This document shows positions 48,487 through 60,640 of a stretch of DNA of 64,000 nt, one piece after another. Position numbers and translations under genes: made by a program. The stretch's first letter is position 1. Every line of letters begins with the position of its first letter. A model generated the notes under the pieces. It was not told the origin of the DNA and did not search any database. It worked only from the letters and a program-made list of their open reading frames with translations. This DNA comes from Phalacrocorax aristotelis (lineage: Eukaryota > Chordata > Aves > Suliformes > Phalacrocoracidae): positions 8,811,682-8,875,681 of the forward strand of contig NC_134288.1 in the NCBI RefSeq assembly GCF_949628215.1. The letters run 5' to 3'.

Positions 48487-51400
48487 GGGGCTGTTAAACA
48501 CCTTTTATTGCATGCCCCTTTGGGGTGTCTGCACTGTAGAAAGGTAGAGCCCTTGTTAGACCTGGGCGGCGCAGTGGGAGATGTGGCCTCTGCCCTGTGA
48601 ATCTGGTGGCAAAGACACACTCAGACTGTCCTGGGCAGAGGCATGCCACTGCCTTCGATGCTGCCAGGTATGCTTTTTGTCATGAGAAGCTAGAGAGACA
48701 ACTGAGTGCCGGAAAGCAAGCCTCATGAAGCAGGGCTGCATGGATGCAGTGAACTGCTAGCTCAGCTGGTGGAAATTAGCCTCAGTCCATCACACTGGTG
48801 AAGCTGGCAGGGCAGACCTGTGACCACTCTCAGGGTGCTGTAGCTGCTGCTGAATATCTCCCTTCAGTTCCTGGGCACAGGCTCCAGTCAGGTTTGGTGC
48901 TTCTAGGGATGCCTTTTTCAAACCTTGCTTGGACTGTCCCAGAACCAGAAAATCCTGCAGCTGAGTCTGTGTTTCTTATACCATGCGCTGTCCTGGTTGT
49001 GAAAAGCTGTCTGCTGTGAAATAGAAATGAGAGGGAGGGACCATGAAGCACTACCTTGGAAGGCCTTTTCTTTAAACCACAGCTGAGCTGAGCTTAGGCA
49101 GAGGTAGGACACATTGTCTGGTCCTGGCTTCTACAAGACAGCACGTGCATTTCCCTTGTGAGCGATCAAAGGCTGGTACTGAGACTCATCTCTATCTTTC
49201 TTTATATCTCGTCCATCACTGTGCTATCTGGTGCCTCCCAAGTATATTTAGAAATAGCAATGACAGTTTTTCTTCCTCCTTTTCTAGCCAGTATGTGGAG
49301 TGTTTGATAAGTTTATGTTTTTGTGTGTGAGGTCTCTCTGTGTCTCTGTGCACCAAGATGAGGAAAGCTGTCTTGTGAGCTAATGCTTTTGGTGCACCCC
49401 ACCACGGGGGGCTGAGGCCTGGACAGACACAGTGCTTGTGTCTGGCTCAGTCCTGAACCTCTCAAAAGTTTGGTGTCAGCCCTGCTCAGGGCAGCCGTGT
49501 CTTGTCATTCTGTTTTTGAATCACAGTGATTGCATGTACAGGTGTGAGGTTTGGTGTCTGTTCACTGTGAGGTCTAATAGGAGAGGTGGGTGGTGAGAGA
49601 TGTGTACAGCTTCAAGTCCAGCATGGGGGAGAATGGCTGTTTTGCTTGATACCACTTGGCTTTGGATGCCCAAACTCTAACTGAGGCTGTTGCTGGCCCA
49701 GCAACCTGAGAAGAGCGGTTATTTGGAGGGGAGGACTTGAAGGAGCACGTTTGTCTGCATTGCCGTGCTCCCAGTTAGCTTCAGCCATTCCAATGTTTAC
49801 CCCTGTGGTATTAGGACTGATGGGGGCCTGGATACCGGTGTGGGGGCATGCAGGGGAATAGCACAGCACGGCCAGGTGCCTGCGCAATTCAGGATTTCAG
49901 CACTTTTGCACCTGGCTGCTTGGGTTGGGGGCGGTGGGCTCTGGATGGACCTGTTCCTGCTCCAGCACACTCTGGAGACTTCGGGGCTATGTGACTGAGT
50001 TCTAATGTGATTGTCATCAAATGAGATAAAGAGGAGTGTGGAGAGGGAGGAGGAAGTGAAAACAGCCCAGGGAAGTAAGGGGAGAGACAGCAAGGGTCTG
50101 CAATGTAGTGATAGCGAGAGCAGGATGCAAATGGACAAAGTGTGTGAGGATGACAAAGCCAGACAAAGTCATGTTTGTGTGTGGGAAGGTGGGAGTGTGT
50201 CTGTGTACGTGTGTGCTGCCAGTTCTCCCCCTCTCAAGCGTCGAACTGCTTTGAGGAAGGGGTAGGAACCCCTGGTGGGGATACTTGCAGCCAGCTTCTT
50301 TCCACCTTTTTGGCTGTGAAGGTCTTTCACAGTCACCAGTACTGAATGGCTGTTGGGCTGTGTGCCGGATGGAGTGAATTAGGTTACAGGAGTCCTGTAT
50401 GTGCACTGGGGCATTCTAGGGGAGGCCCCTTGCTGAAGCAGTGCAAGGCTGCAAACGTGCAGTGGGTCTGAAGGACTCGGAGCTGCAAATGACTGCACCT
50501 GCCCATGTGGGTTTCTGTGCTTCCTCCTGTGTGCACACATACTCACGTGTTCTAGCACGATCCTACTTGCTCACGTGTATGCATATCTCTCCTTGGCTCT
50601 ATTCTTTCACATGCACTTTGTCCATTTGCTTTTCTGTCTTCCCTGTTGCTACTGTAATCTCTCTCTCTTTCTCCCTTTGTTCCCTGGGCTGCTTTGCTGC
50701 CTCTTATTCACCATGTCCCTCTCTATTCCTTTTGATAGTAATATTAGCACCTACATATGAGGCCCCAAGGTCCCTGCTTTGTGCAGATACATCAGGAAAG
50801 ACCCTTCAAAGCCTGTGTGCTGGAGAGAGAAGATTCTCGTAGTCTTACTATTGCCAGGACTGGCAGAGGCGAAGGGCCTGATTGTGAAATATGACCTGTA
50901 CAAAACCCCACACTGTGCCCTGTGTCCATTCTGGGATGTCAGAAGTGAAGATGTCAGTCTTGTTTGATGGAGTTTTACACCAAAGCCCTGAACCCTTATG
51001 CCTGATTGAGGAATTGGCCAATTAATCTCCTTTTATCACTTGTGCTGAGCAGAGTTGTTGTTCCCAGAGCTCCCAGTCTGTCCTTTCCTTGTTGTGCCAT
51101 TGGTTTCATAGTGACATTAAGTGAAGCTACTTGTGGATTCTGTTCTAGTCTGCTGTGTTCACATGCTTCAAGCTTTCAGAAATGTTCTCCTTTGCAACTG
51201 CAATTTGCACATTTGGCCTCTGCTGAGAGCTGATGCTTCAATGGGATGCTGAAGTCTGGTGGTTGGAAAGCAGCATTTCTAGTGACACACTGAGGCTGTC
51301 TTGTTTTGCATACGTGGTGCCCATTACATTTCCTTTGCTTAAAGGTCCTATGTGACTGCTGGATGCTGGTCCACAGTCTGCAAATACAATGGTGGAGGGG

Positions 51401-52420
51401 GTGGAGGCGGAATACACTTTTTTTTGTTATCACCTGAAAAAGTGGTCAGGTTTTCTTGCAGAGGGATGGTTAGTACTGTATCTGGCTTGCAGAATCATAT
51501 CCAGAGACCTAGGGTGTTATTGTTGATTTGTCAAAAGGACATGGCTCTGCTGTGCTAGTCCATAATGATATCAGTGATTCAGACTCTGGCTAGGGAAGGA
51601 CTCTGAAATCAAGAGTCAGATTCAACACTTCAATTTTTTTTTTCCTCCAAGAAATGTGCATCCTGTCTGTAGTGGTCTCTTTCAGCTTTGTTCAGCCATA
51701 CTCCACAGTTTTCTGATGCTTGCGTCCACTTTGGCTCTCTCATAGGTGAAACTTTTGTTACGCCTTTGTTGGTGCTTGTGTCCTGAATCTCCTTGCTGAG
51801 AAGTGGATTTGGGAAAGAGCAAGCAGCAGGCAGTAAAACTAAAAGCCATCACCTGTTCCTGGAGTTTGCTGCTGTCTGCAGCCCTTTTGATTTATACACA
51901 GCAAAGGTCACTGAAGCAACAGGCCATTTTGGCATATTTGCCTACACTGTGTATTCCCTTTGAGCAGCATGACCTGTGTGTGGTGTCATTACTCAAGAAC
52001 AGTAAAATGAAACTGGGGGTGGGGTGTAGCAGCAGGACCCTCAGTTCTTGTGTCTCTGCAGTAAAGGGCAGAAAGAACAGGGAGGCTGTAAAGCCCATGC
52101 CAGCCTCTTCGTGGGCAGTGTTGGCCACTGTGGAGCCTTTTTGCTTACACTTATGTTAGTGGCTGTATTGGAACTGGCTGCCAGCAGGACCACCTCCGCC
52201 TCTTTTGGGCTTTGAAGGATCTTTCCTGATGTATGTCCACAAAGGAGAAACTTGGTCTCTCTTCTGAGCCCCAGACCTGGAGAGATGTCATTTGCTGACA
52301 CAGCAGCAGCATTGGCAACTCTGCCTGGGCCCTAGGCATGAAGATTTTGGGAATCCAGGCTGGGAACACCTGTATGTCCATGCTGGCAGCAGACAGCAAA
52401 GCAGGAGGCTCCCAGAGCAG
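48487..52420. other. Non-coding, no feature recognised
   Basis: Only short frames are present. The 50.58-50.74 kb part is pyrimidine-rich, and 51640-51655 has a T run. The 51.8-52.15 kb part has a 118-codon plus frame and a 78-codon antisense frame without known domains. Confidence 0.5.
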
Positions 52421-53940
52421 AACCATAGAAAGTCCGGAGTTGGAAGGAACCCACAAGGATCATCAAGTCCAACTCCTGTCCCTGCACAGGACAACCCCAA
52501 ATTCACACCATGTCTCTGAGGGCATTGTCTAAGTGCTTCTTGAACAGCGTCAGGCTTGGTGCCGTGATGCCTCCCTGGGGAGCCTGTTCCAGTGCTCCAC
52601 CACCCTCTGGGGGAAGAACCTTTTCCTGATATCCAACCTAAACCTCCCCTGGCACGTCTCCCTGCCATTCCCTCGGGTCCTGTTGTTGGTCACCAGAGAG
52701 AAGAGACCGGCGCCTGCCCCTCCTCCTCCCCTTGGAAGGACACTGCAGACTGCGATGAGGGCTGCCCTCGGCCCCCTCTGCTCCAGGCTGTACAAACCAA
52801 GTGACTTTAGCTGCTCCCTCATACAGTTTCTCCTCTAAACCCTTCACCAATTTTGTGTCCTTTCCCTGGACACTCTCCAGTAGCTTTATATCCTGAATGT
52901 ACTGTGGTGCCCAACACTGCCCACAGCACTCGGGGTGAGTCCGCCCCAGCGCGGGGCAGAGCAGGACAATCCCCTCCCTCGCCCGGCTGCGATGCAGGGC
53001 TCGATGCCCCCCAGGGCACGGTTGGCCCTCTTGGCTGCCAGGGCACGCTGCTGGCTCGTGTTCAACTTGCCGGTGACCAGAACCCCCAGGTCTCTCTCTG
53101 CAGAGCTGCTCTCCAGCCTCTCGTTCCCCAGTCCGTATGTGCATGCAGGGTTGCTGTGCCCCAGGTGCAAAATCCGGCACTTGGCCTTGTTAAACTTCAT
53201 ACAGTTGGTGACTGCCCAGCTCTCTAGTTTGTCTAGATCTCTCTGCAGGGCCTCTCTGCCCTCACGAGTGTCAACAGCTTCTCCCAGTTATGTGTCATCA
53301 ACAAACTTAATTAGTATTCTTTCAAGTCCTGCATCCAAGTCATTAACAAAGAGATTAAAGAGTGCTGGCCCCAAGATGGATCCCTGCGGAACCCCACTAG
53401 TGACCACCTGCCTGCCAGATGTAACCCCATTTACTATGACCCTTTGAGCCCAACCCATCAGCCAGTTCCTCACCCACTGCATTACGTGTTTATCCAGCTG
53501 CATGCTGGACATTTTGTCCAGGAGGAGACTGAGGGACAGTGTCAAAACCTTTACTAAAATCCAAAAAGATCACATCGACTCTCTTCCCTTGGTCAACTAG
53601 GTTGGGGGACCTTGTCATAGAAGGAAATCAAATTTGTTAGGCAAGACTTTCTCATCATGAACCCATGCTGCCTGGGACCAGTGACTGCATTGTCTTTCAG
53701 GTGTTTTTCAATAACTCCCAGACTAATCTTCTCCATAATTTTGCCAGGCACAGAAGTGAGGCTGATGGGCCTGTAGTTACCAGGGTCATCCCTGTTGCCC
53801 TCCTTGAAGACTGGGACAATGTTTGCCAGCTTTGAGTCAACTGGGACCTCTCCAGATTCCCAAGAGCATTTAAAAATCATTGAGGTGGCCACGGTCCCTT
53901 TTGATGAGGTGTCTAGTTCCATCCCAGGTTCATCACCCTC
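52421..53940 (-). mobile_element. CR1 LINE, 5'-truncated, about 1.5 kb
   Basis: This is the longest retroelement copy in the window. The left end has a degenerate tail (ACCATAGAAAGTCC) and GTTGGAAGGAACCCACAAGG. The body covers ORF2 from the start of the reverse transcriptase to the C-terminus, and similarity fades near 53940. There is a CpG-rich part at 52.92-53.11 kb. Lack of the 5' half is the usual outcome of incomplete LINE reverse transcription. The copy is inactive. Confidence 0.94.
52550..53922 (-). pseudogene. CR1 ORF2 relic (reverse transcriptase, C-terminal half)
   Basis: On the minus strand successive frames encode ordered CR1 ORF2 segments. An N-terminal reverse-transcriptase part has GNYRPISLTSVPGK (53593-53922). 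A central part has [12 protein letters not shown] and the active-site region as FVDDT (53288-53545). A connection part has [14 protein letters not shown] (52886-53200). The C-terminus has LDIRKRFFPQRVVEHWNRLP (52550-52822). The usual Ala of the F-A-D-D catalytic motif is Val, the next codon is a TAA stop, and at least two frameshifts separate the parts. The endonuclease half is missing. ORF2 normally supplies endonuclease and reverse transcriptase for CR1 mobility. This copy cannot. Confidence 0.88.
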
Positions 53941-54729
53941 TGTGGGGGGAATGGGTGATTTGCCTTTCTCTGGTGTTAGCTGTTGCTACCCTTAGATCTG
54001 CCCATGGCATTTAGAGCTCTAATCTGCTCTGGGATGCTATGCACCTGTCCACAGCTCTCAGGAGAGCACCTAATAGCTGAAAGTGGAGGAGGAGAGTGAT
54101 TCCTCCCTGGGCAAGGCATGCAAGTGGAAAATAAATGGGATCTGGCCAGGTAAAGTCTTTGAACAGCACCTGTAAGTACTGGTGGGGCTGCTCTGTGGTG
54201 GCTGCCTCTCCAAGCGCCTGCATCCCTTTGGACTTCAGCAGCTGTCTGCAATGTGGAGTGGCAGACATCATTCTGCTTGTGGTGGGTATGTGAGAAGTGT
54301 GATGCAGCTGACAGAGAAGAGAAAGCCTGGGTCTGTCTGGCCAGTACAGGGCACGTTACCTGGGCAGACAGGACAGAAATGGAGCAAGGCCTTGTCACGT
54401 GTTGTAGCATTTACTGGTGCATGTGGAAGAGCCAGGATCTGCCCTTCCTTAAAGGGAGGCAAGAGGATCAGCACTCCTCACCTCTGTGCACAGGGGAAGG
54501 CAGTGGGGCTGGCATGCCTTTCTTCAAACCGTCCCATCTCTCCCGGTCTGCAAACTATCCTCCTCTTGCTAGTTAATATTAGTATTCAGTTTGTGGAATG
54601 GGCTATGCAATTAACACAAAGGTACAGTTGTTCATTCTGACTGGAGGACTCATGGGATCAGATGTACTGGGGATAGGAAGCGGAGGCCTTCTGCTGGGAA
54701 AGAATGTCACAGCACAGCGGACACAGAAA
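53941..54729. other. Non-coding, no feature recognised
   Basis: A 152-codon plus frame (54182-54640) overlaps 107- and 144-codon frames in other phases, and none has a recognisable domain. No repeat beyond the CR1 edge. Confidence 0.45.
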
Positions 54730-55135
54730 TGAAAAGCTATTAATAATGATCCCGGAACTTCACTTCCATCAGCTGTTTATTTAAAGGTGCTCCGTATTCA
54801 AAGCCTCCTGATTTATGTGGGCAATAACACTCACAGTCCTGGGATCACTTTTTTAAGCAAGGCTAATGGGGTGAAACCATCATACTGCGACAGTAGAGAT
54901 CAAGCTGGGAAAATGATACTGGAGAGAAAAATAAACTATTGCCTAGATTATCTAGGAGCTATGCTGGGCTGGGAGTTGGTGTGAGCTCCCTGCTCTTTCA
55001 GCATTTATTAAGGCTTTTACTTCCTTTATTTCTTCTTCTTTGTGAACAGAATTTACCAGGCGTGGAAGGACACAAAAATTTGATTTTACCAGACAGGATG
55101 CTAAAAGCTTCTGGTTTTGCATTCAAGTGAAGTTT
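54730..55135. promoter_or_regulatory. Possible conserved AT-rich element
   Basis: AT-rich, repeat-free sequence includes CTATTAATAATGATC, GCTGTTTATTTAAAGG and AAATAAACTATTGCC. No frame over 65 codons is kept, and the flanks are markedly GC-richer. It resembles vertebrate non-coding conserved sequence in texture only. Confidence 0.18.
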
Positions 55136-58100
55136 TGTCTGTAGTGCAATCATGTGTGGCTGTTCTGCCATGCAGGCCCCCAGGGGAGACAGCTTCCCCG
55201 TCCTTGTCTCCAGGGGTTCCCATCCTGACTCAGCCCATTCCTGAGGGACCGGTGCCTCTGGGGAAAGGGGTTTCTGCCCTCTTCTGTTATTGCTTGGTTT
55301 TTGCTTGCACACCTGTGGTATCGGGCCACCTCTGCCCTCAGCTGTGTGCCTGGAGGGGTGGAGATGAACCGTTCAGGGTTGTGGCGAGGCAGGGGAGAAG
55401 GGCCGCTCTGCTCTGGGGAGGGGGCCAGTTTCCATGCGGATTCTCTTCACTGGGCTGTTCGCCCTGGCAGCGTCAGTGAGGACTGCTCGGTGGGGCCATG
55501 AGCGCTGGGCCAGCACTGACCTGTCTGATGGATGTGGCACAAACTTGTGATGTTTACCTCATCCTGCGGCAGGGAGGTTGGGTTGCGGGTGCAAGAAGGG
55601 CTTGGGGTTGGAAGAATGCAAGAGAGCTGTGCCAGTTTCTTCTGAATCTGCCAAGCGAACCCTTGTGGGACAATAGTTGGTTTTACCAGCTCCCTCTGGA
55701 CATCTGGCAGCGTGCAGGAGGACTGCCAAATATTGGCCATCCAGCGTATACGTGACTTTGTGGTATCTGCAACGCAGTGAGCCGCTTTTGCAAAACCTGC
55801 CTGCTTTTTCTGGGGAAGTGAAATAGCACTCACGCCACCAAGCTGTGGTACTGGCACTTGTAGTTCGTGTTACTCTGGACAGGGTCTGACTCCTGGGACA
55901 CCACTCCCAAATGCTATGCATCATCAGAAAATAGTAGTGGTGATATAGTTAGTAGAATAAAGCAAATTATTCCAAATAAATAATGCATCTATCATTAATG
56001 GTCAAACAAAAATTTAGCCTATTGGTGTTGCCTGCAACTTGCTTGCAAGGAAGTTGTAATCGTTTATTCTGTTATAGGCTGGAGAAAGCCTTTATCTACA
56101 GCTCATTGGTGAATGGTGTGCTGTGAGGATTGCTTGCTTAGAGACCTGGCCCATCTGCTCCAGTGGTTAGGTCCGTGGTGCAGCAAGAGGGTCAAATTCC
56201 TCCTTGTTGTCGTTTGTGAGGGGGAGGTGGGCTTTGGTTTGAATGAGTGTCTGCCGGGGTGACCATCCAGAAGCCCTTTTGGGTCAGTGAAGCTCTGATG
56301 CCCTTTCTTAAGAACACCTGCTTGTTACTGGCCTGTTTCTGCTCAAAGTGCAGCCTTAGGGACCCAAGGAGGGACCTAGCAGGGCTCTCATCACCTGGGG
56401 CAGCCCCAAGGGGTGTGCAGTGGCCCAGTTCTTTCTGTGCTCCTCTTGGAGATACAAACTTTCAAATAGACTTGGCCAAACATGCTGCCTGTGTAGGAGA
56501 CTCAGCTGCTAGGGGTTTCTGACAACTGTGGTGGACTTCTCTGAGCAACGCTGCATCTTAGCAAAGCATATTTGCTTCCCAGTTGGGGGGATGAGGCTGT
56601 GCAACATTCAGCTTCAGGTTCCTCTATTTCTGTGGTACCAAGATTCCTTCCTTTTCCCCAGTGTGTTTGCTCAAGAATTGCTGGAGAGCGTGAAGGTTTG
56701 GGGCTGGAGCCGCCTCTTCCACATGACAGAAAAGCCTGTGTTTAGGCATGACAGTATTGCTCGGGTGGTGGTGGTTGATGGTGATGACAGTGCGTGTGGG
56801 AGTGACGTGTGCTGGCGTGGTGCTCTGGCTGCTGCAGGGATGCTACGGGGCAAGTCTGGTAGCCTGAGTGGCTGAGGAGTGCAAATGCAGAGCAGTGGAA
56901 TTTGGCAGGATATTGTTGCAAAAGTATTTTTCTTATCTGTTATACTATCTTGTTTCTAATTCTTGTTTAATGAGCTCTTCTGAAAATAAGGAAATCATTG
57001 TAACAGTTTTCTGAAGTGCGAAAGATCAGGCTGAAATTGGCGTTAAAGAGACTAATTACTCTCATTCTTCCACCTTTCTGACAGCTGTTTATTGCTGCAG
57101 ACCTTGTCCTGAGGTGCTGAGGAAGCCACTTGCCTCTTGAGGCTGCTTTCGGCCTAAGGTACCTGCAATGGAAAGTTGGTACCTGCATCTAATTTGGGCT
57201 GTGTCCAACTTGATTGTTCTATTTCACCAGAAAAAAAGTACTGCTAAAACTGCGGGTATGAGACCTGTGGTGCAACTCCCCCAGGTCTTGTCCTGCTTTT
57301 CACTGCTCTCTTGTCCACTTCAGTGTGGATGATCCTATGCTGACTTGGCCTTAGTCACAAAACGACCATATGCTGCCACAGGAAGAGACTTCCTCGGTCT
57401 CATGTGTTCTGTAAAGAGGGGTCACAGGTCTCCTATGATGAAGACTGAGAGATTTCCAGGGACAAAATTTCCAAGAGGATTAAAATGTATAGGGAAGAAG
57501 AGTGAGCAGCAGGAAGACCTTCCTGAAAGCAATGTGTGCCTGCCATAGTATTTTTTTCACCAGAGGATTGAGTCTGAGCCTGACTTTGAACCCTGAGCAG
57601 CAAATGGAAGGGAGTTTCTTTGAACCCTTCTGGCTCAGGATAATACCCACTTGTTATTCTCTGTAGGAATTTGGGGAGACTTTCACTAGAGGTGGAAAGT
57701 TGCAGACAAGAAAGCTGTGAACATCTTCAATTTTCCATTTAATCACACAATATTGAATGATAAATAATTCATGCATCTGCCAAACATTTGCTTAAAAGAA
57801 CCCAATTCCCTCCACATTTGTCAAAGTGCAAGGATTCCATTTTGTGGTGTGGTTTTTTTTTTAAATTTTAATCTGTGCTTTAACTCCCATCCAGATGCCC
57901 ACTTGTCTGGGCTATCAGCCTCAATTCCACTCACCGTTTTGGGCAGTTTGGTGCTTGTGCCTTTCCTTTCTTGTCACTTTTGCTGGCCTCCAGGGCGCAA
58001 AGAAGTGGCAGCAGGAGGCAAGGAGGGGAGTGGTGGTGTTTGCTGTGTGTCCTTGGGCTGTGCCATGGGCATCAGCTCTGGTGGTGGTAGAAGCCTGACG

Positions 58101-60179
58101 GGCTTCTCTGCCCAGCTGTATGGGAGCAGTTCTGGCTTCTCATGAGGTAGTGAGGCATCAAAGATGTGAGGCTGTTGGGAATGCAACTTCTGACTCTGTA
58201 CAGGGTGACTGTAAGGGGATGACTTTCAGATGTAGCTATCCAGATCCTAAAATTAAAGACCTGCTCTGAGCTCTGGAGCTGTCTCCACAACAGGAGGAAC
58301 TCAGTCCACCCTGGCAGTTGTGACAGAGATGCTGCAATGGCTGCAGATACCTTCCCAATAACCAGCGCCACTCATCCGTGGCCTGTGGGGACAAAGGGTC
58401 TCTGATGCTCTCTCTGCCAGCGGTGCCAAGCCTAGGGCAGGGGTGTGCAGGAAGCGTGGTGGCTGGGTCAGTGCCCATTGCTGCAGGCAGGCATTGGAAA
58501 AGCAGCAATGTCACCTTGTCCTCCTGCCCAGCTAGAGATAGGGTCTCCTTCATGTGCTCTCCCTCAGCTTTACCTGAGTGTTAACGCCAATTTGGCACTG
58601 ACTTTCAGTTCCTGTTTGGCCAGTCCCCTGGCTTAGTCCAGTTCTTCAGAAGATTCTTGCAATAGCCTTGACTAAGATAATCTCCTGTAATCTGTGGATT
58701 TTTTTTTTTCTACATGGGGTCTCTTGTCATTTTCTGCCAGGTCATGACTGAACTCATTGCTTGTTTTTTCCCTTTTGGTTTTTATATCAGATTTGGGCTC
58801 ACGGCAACGTGGCTTCTTTTTTGTTTGTTTAGTTTTCTGTGTCTTCCCTCTTGTTTTTTTTTTTCTCTCCCCTCAGCTGTTGAGAACTCTGATTCTTCTG
58901 CCTCTGTTAATGATTCTGTTCACAAGCCTTTGAGAAGCTGGACAGATATGTCACATTTCCTTTCTCTGCTGAAGCAATTGCTGGGTCTGGCATGCACAGT
59001 GCTTAGCAGCGTACCGCTTTCCTGGCAAAGGAAAGACTAGCCATGCCCTGTCAGATCTGAGTGCTCGAGTGCTTTGTTTTGCTTTTTTGCTAGCACTTCA
59101 GGCAGTTTGTCAGGTTCACAGGAAAGAATGACTTGCCTGGAATCCCTTGAGTCGTCCCTCAGGATCAGCCTTCTCTCGCCGTTGGGAAGAGGTGCCAGCA
59201 CTCCGGATGCATGGGGCTCAGTAGGGTGGCAGCAGGAGTTTGCGCTGCAGGTTTTTTGCTCTATGCCAACATCTGCATGTCCAGCTGTGCCAGTGCTGAT
59301 GGGTGTACCCTGAGCTGTTGAATACCCAGGCTTTAGCACTGCATCAAATCGGCAGAGAGGGATGAAGAGGCCAGTGCGTGCTAGTGTTACGTTGTCACTC
59401 AGGTGTCAGAGGCTTCTGCCTCTGGAGCTGACTGGGGATTTGTGAGGCTAGGGAGACCTCCCGTCTGGGAAGCAGGAGGGAAACACCTTCTGCTACTGCT
59501 CCTTTGAAGCTGTGCTGCGTGTTGCATACATAACTGCAGCAAGCAGGATCCTGAGGGGAGCAAGGCGAAAGTCCACGAGCAGGAGGGACCGGCATGGGGC
59601 TAGCAGAGCTCGTGTGTAATGAATGAGCAGTGCAAGCACTTGCAGTCCCTGTGCTGAATGGCAGGAAGGGACCTGGGGTGCTCAAGGGCTCAGAGGGTGA
59701 AACTGGGAAAGGAGAAACCACAAACAGCATAGCAGAGCAGTGGCTGCTGTCTCTGGGGTCGAGCCGTTCCTAGGCTCTGGACATGGACAGCACACCTCTC
59801 CGGGGCTGTGGCTTCTCCCATCTATCTGACTTGCCTCCTTGGCACTCAGAGGCAGAGGTTTCGCATACTCAGCTGGGACAGCAGTTTGCCCTGGAGGCAG
59901 ATTGCTCTGCCTGGTTAGTCAGAGCCTCCTGAGAGCTGTGGTCAGCTGGCTCCTTGTCCGAGGATTGGTGCAGGTATGCTGGCCTGGCTGGTGCAGCTTG
60001 CTCTGCCCAACGTGGCTAGCTGCGCTCCAGCCTGCGGATGTGTTAGGCACAGAGTGGCTCCATGCTTTCTATTCCTTCTTGGCTTGGAGGTGGTTTCTCC
60101 CAGGCCTGGGCAGAGGGAATCATGTATGTATTCAGGGCCACAGGAAGATGCCTTTGCTTCCACCTCCTCTCAGAGATTG
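55136..60179. other. Non-coding; minor AT-rich patches
   Basis: No gene or repeat family recognised. AT-rich patches occur at 55.92-56.07 kb (AAATAAATAATGCATC, CATTAATGG), 56.99-57.07 kb and 57.72-57.80 kb. T runs lie at 58.70 and 58.85 kb. The latter is part of a very strong acceptor-like TTTCTCTCCCCTCAG at 58876, followed by a 54-codon frame ending in TAG. Confidence 0.4.
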
Positions 60180-60640
60180 TTTTTAAAGACAAATTAAAAG
60201 TATTGTATTCACGTAGACAAGGCATGAAAATTCCATATTTGGAAAAGAATTGCTACAGAGCGAGACCGTTATGGCTGTAAAACCCTCTTCCCTAAGGCAG
60301 ACTTTGAGATTTTCTTTGCAATTAAAATTTCTTTGAAACTTGGACCAAAGAAGATTTGGAAGAAAAAAATCTCCTGAACTTTGAAAATACTTCTTTCCAA
60401 ACAATGCTTGTGTGAGAGCCTTAACAAATACTGTTCCTCCCAATGTGTCCAACAGCAGAAAGTGACTGAACATGAGAAGTCAAAAGGTTGTGAATGGCTC
60501 CTGCTCTGACAATTGTCACACTCTTCTATTAGAATTTCTCAAGGCAGCATCAAAGGGCACAATAATTAAACGTAAAGCAACTTAAAAAGAAGAGAGAAAA
60601 TGGATGTTTAGTCATACAGTCCTGGGCACTGTGTAGGTAG
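60180..60640. promoter_or_regulatory. AT-rich block with perfect CArG box
   Basis: An AT-rich, repeat-free block contains CCATATTTGG at 60233-60242, a perfect match to the SRF-binding CArG consensus CC(A/T)6GG. It is centred in the near-palindrome TTCCATATTTGGAA. TTGCAATTAAAATTTC and CACAATAATTAAACG lie nearby. The site is seen directly. Whether it is used is unknown. Confidence 0.25.

Noticed and set aside
58877-59040. Terminal coding exon after a very strong acceptor
   Set aside because: The long T run makes the acceptor score high by itself. The 54-codon frame has no homology I know and no partner exon.
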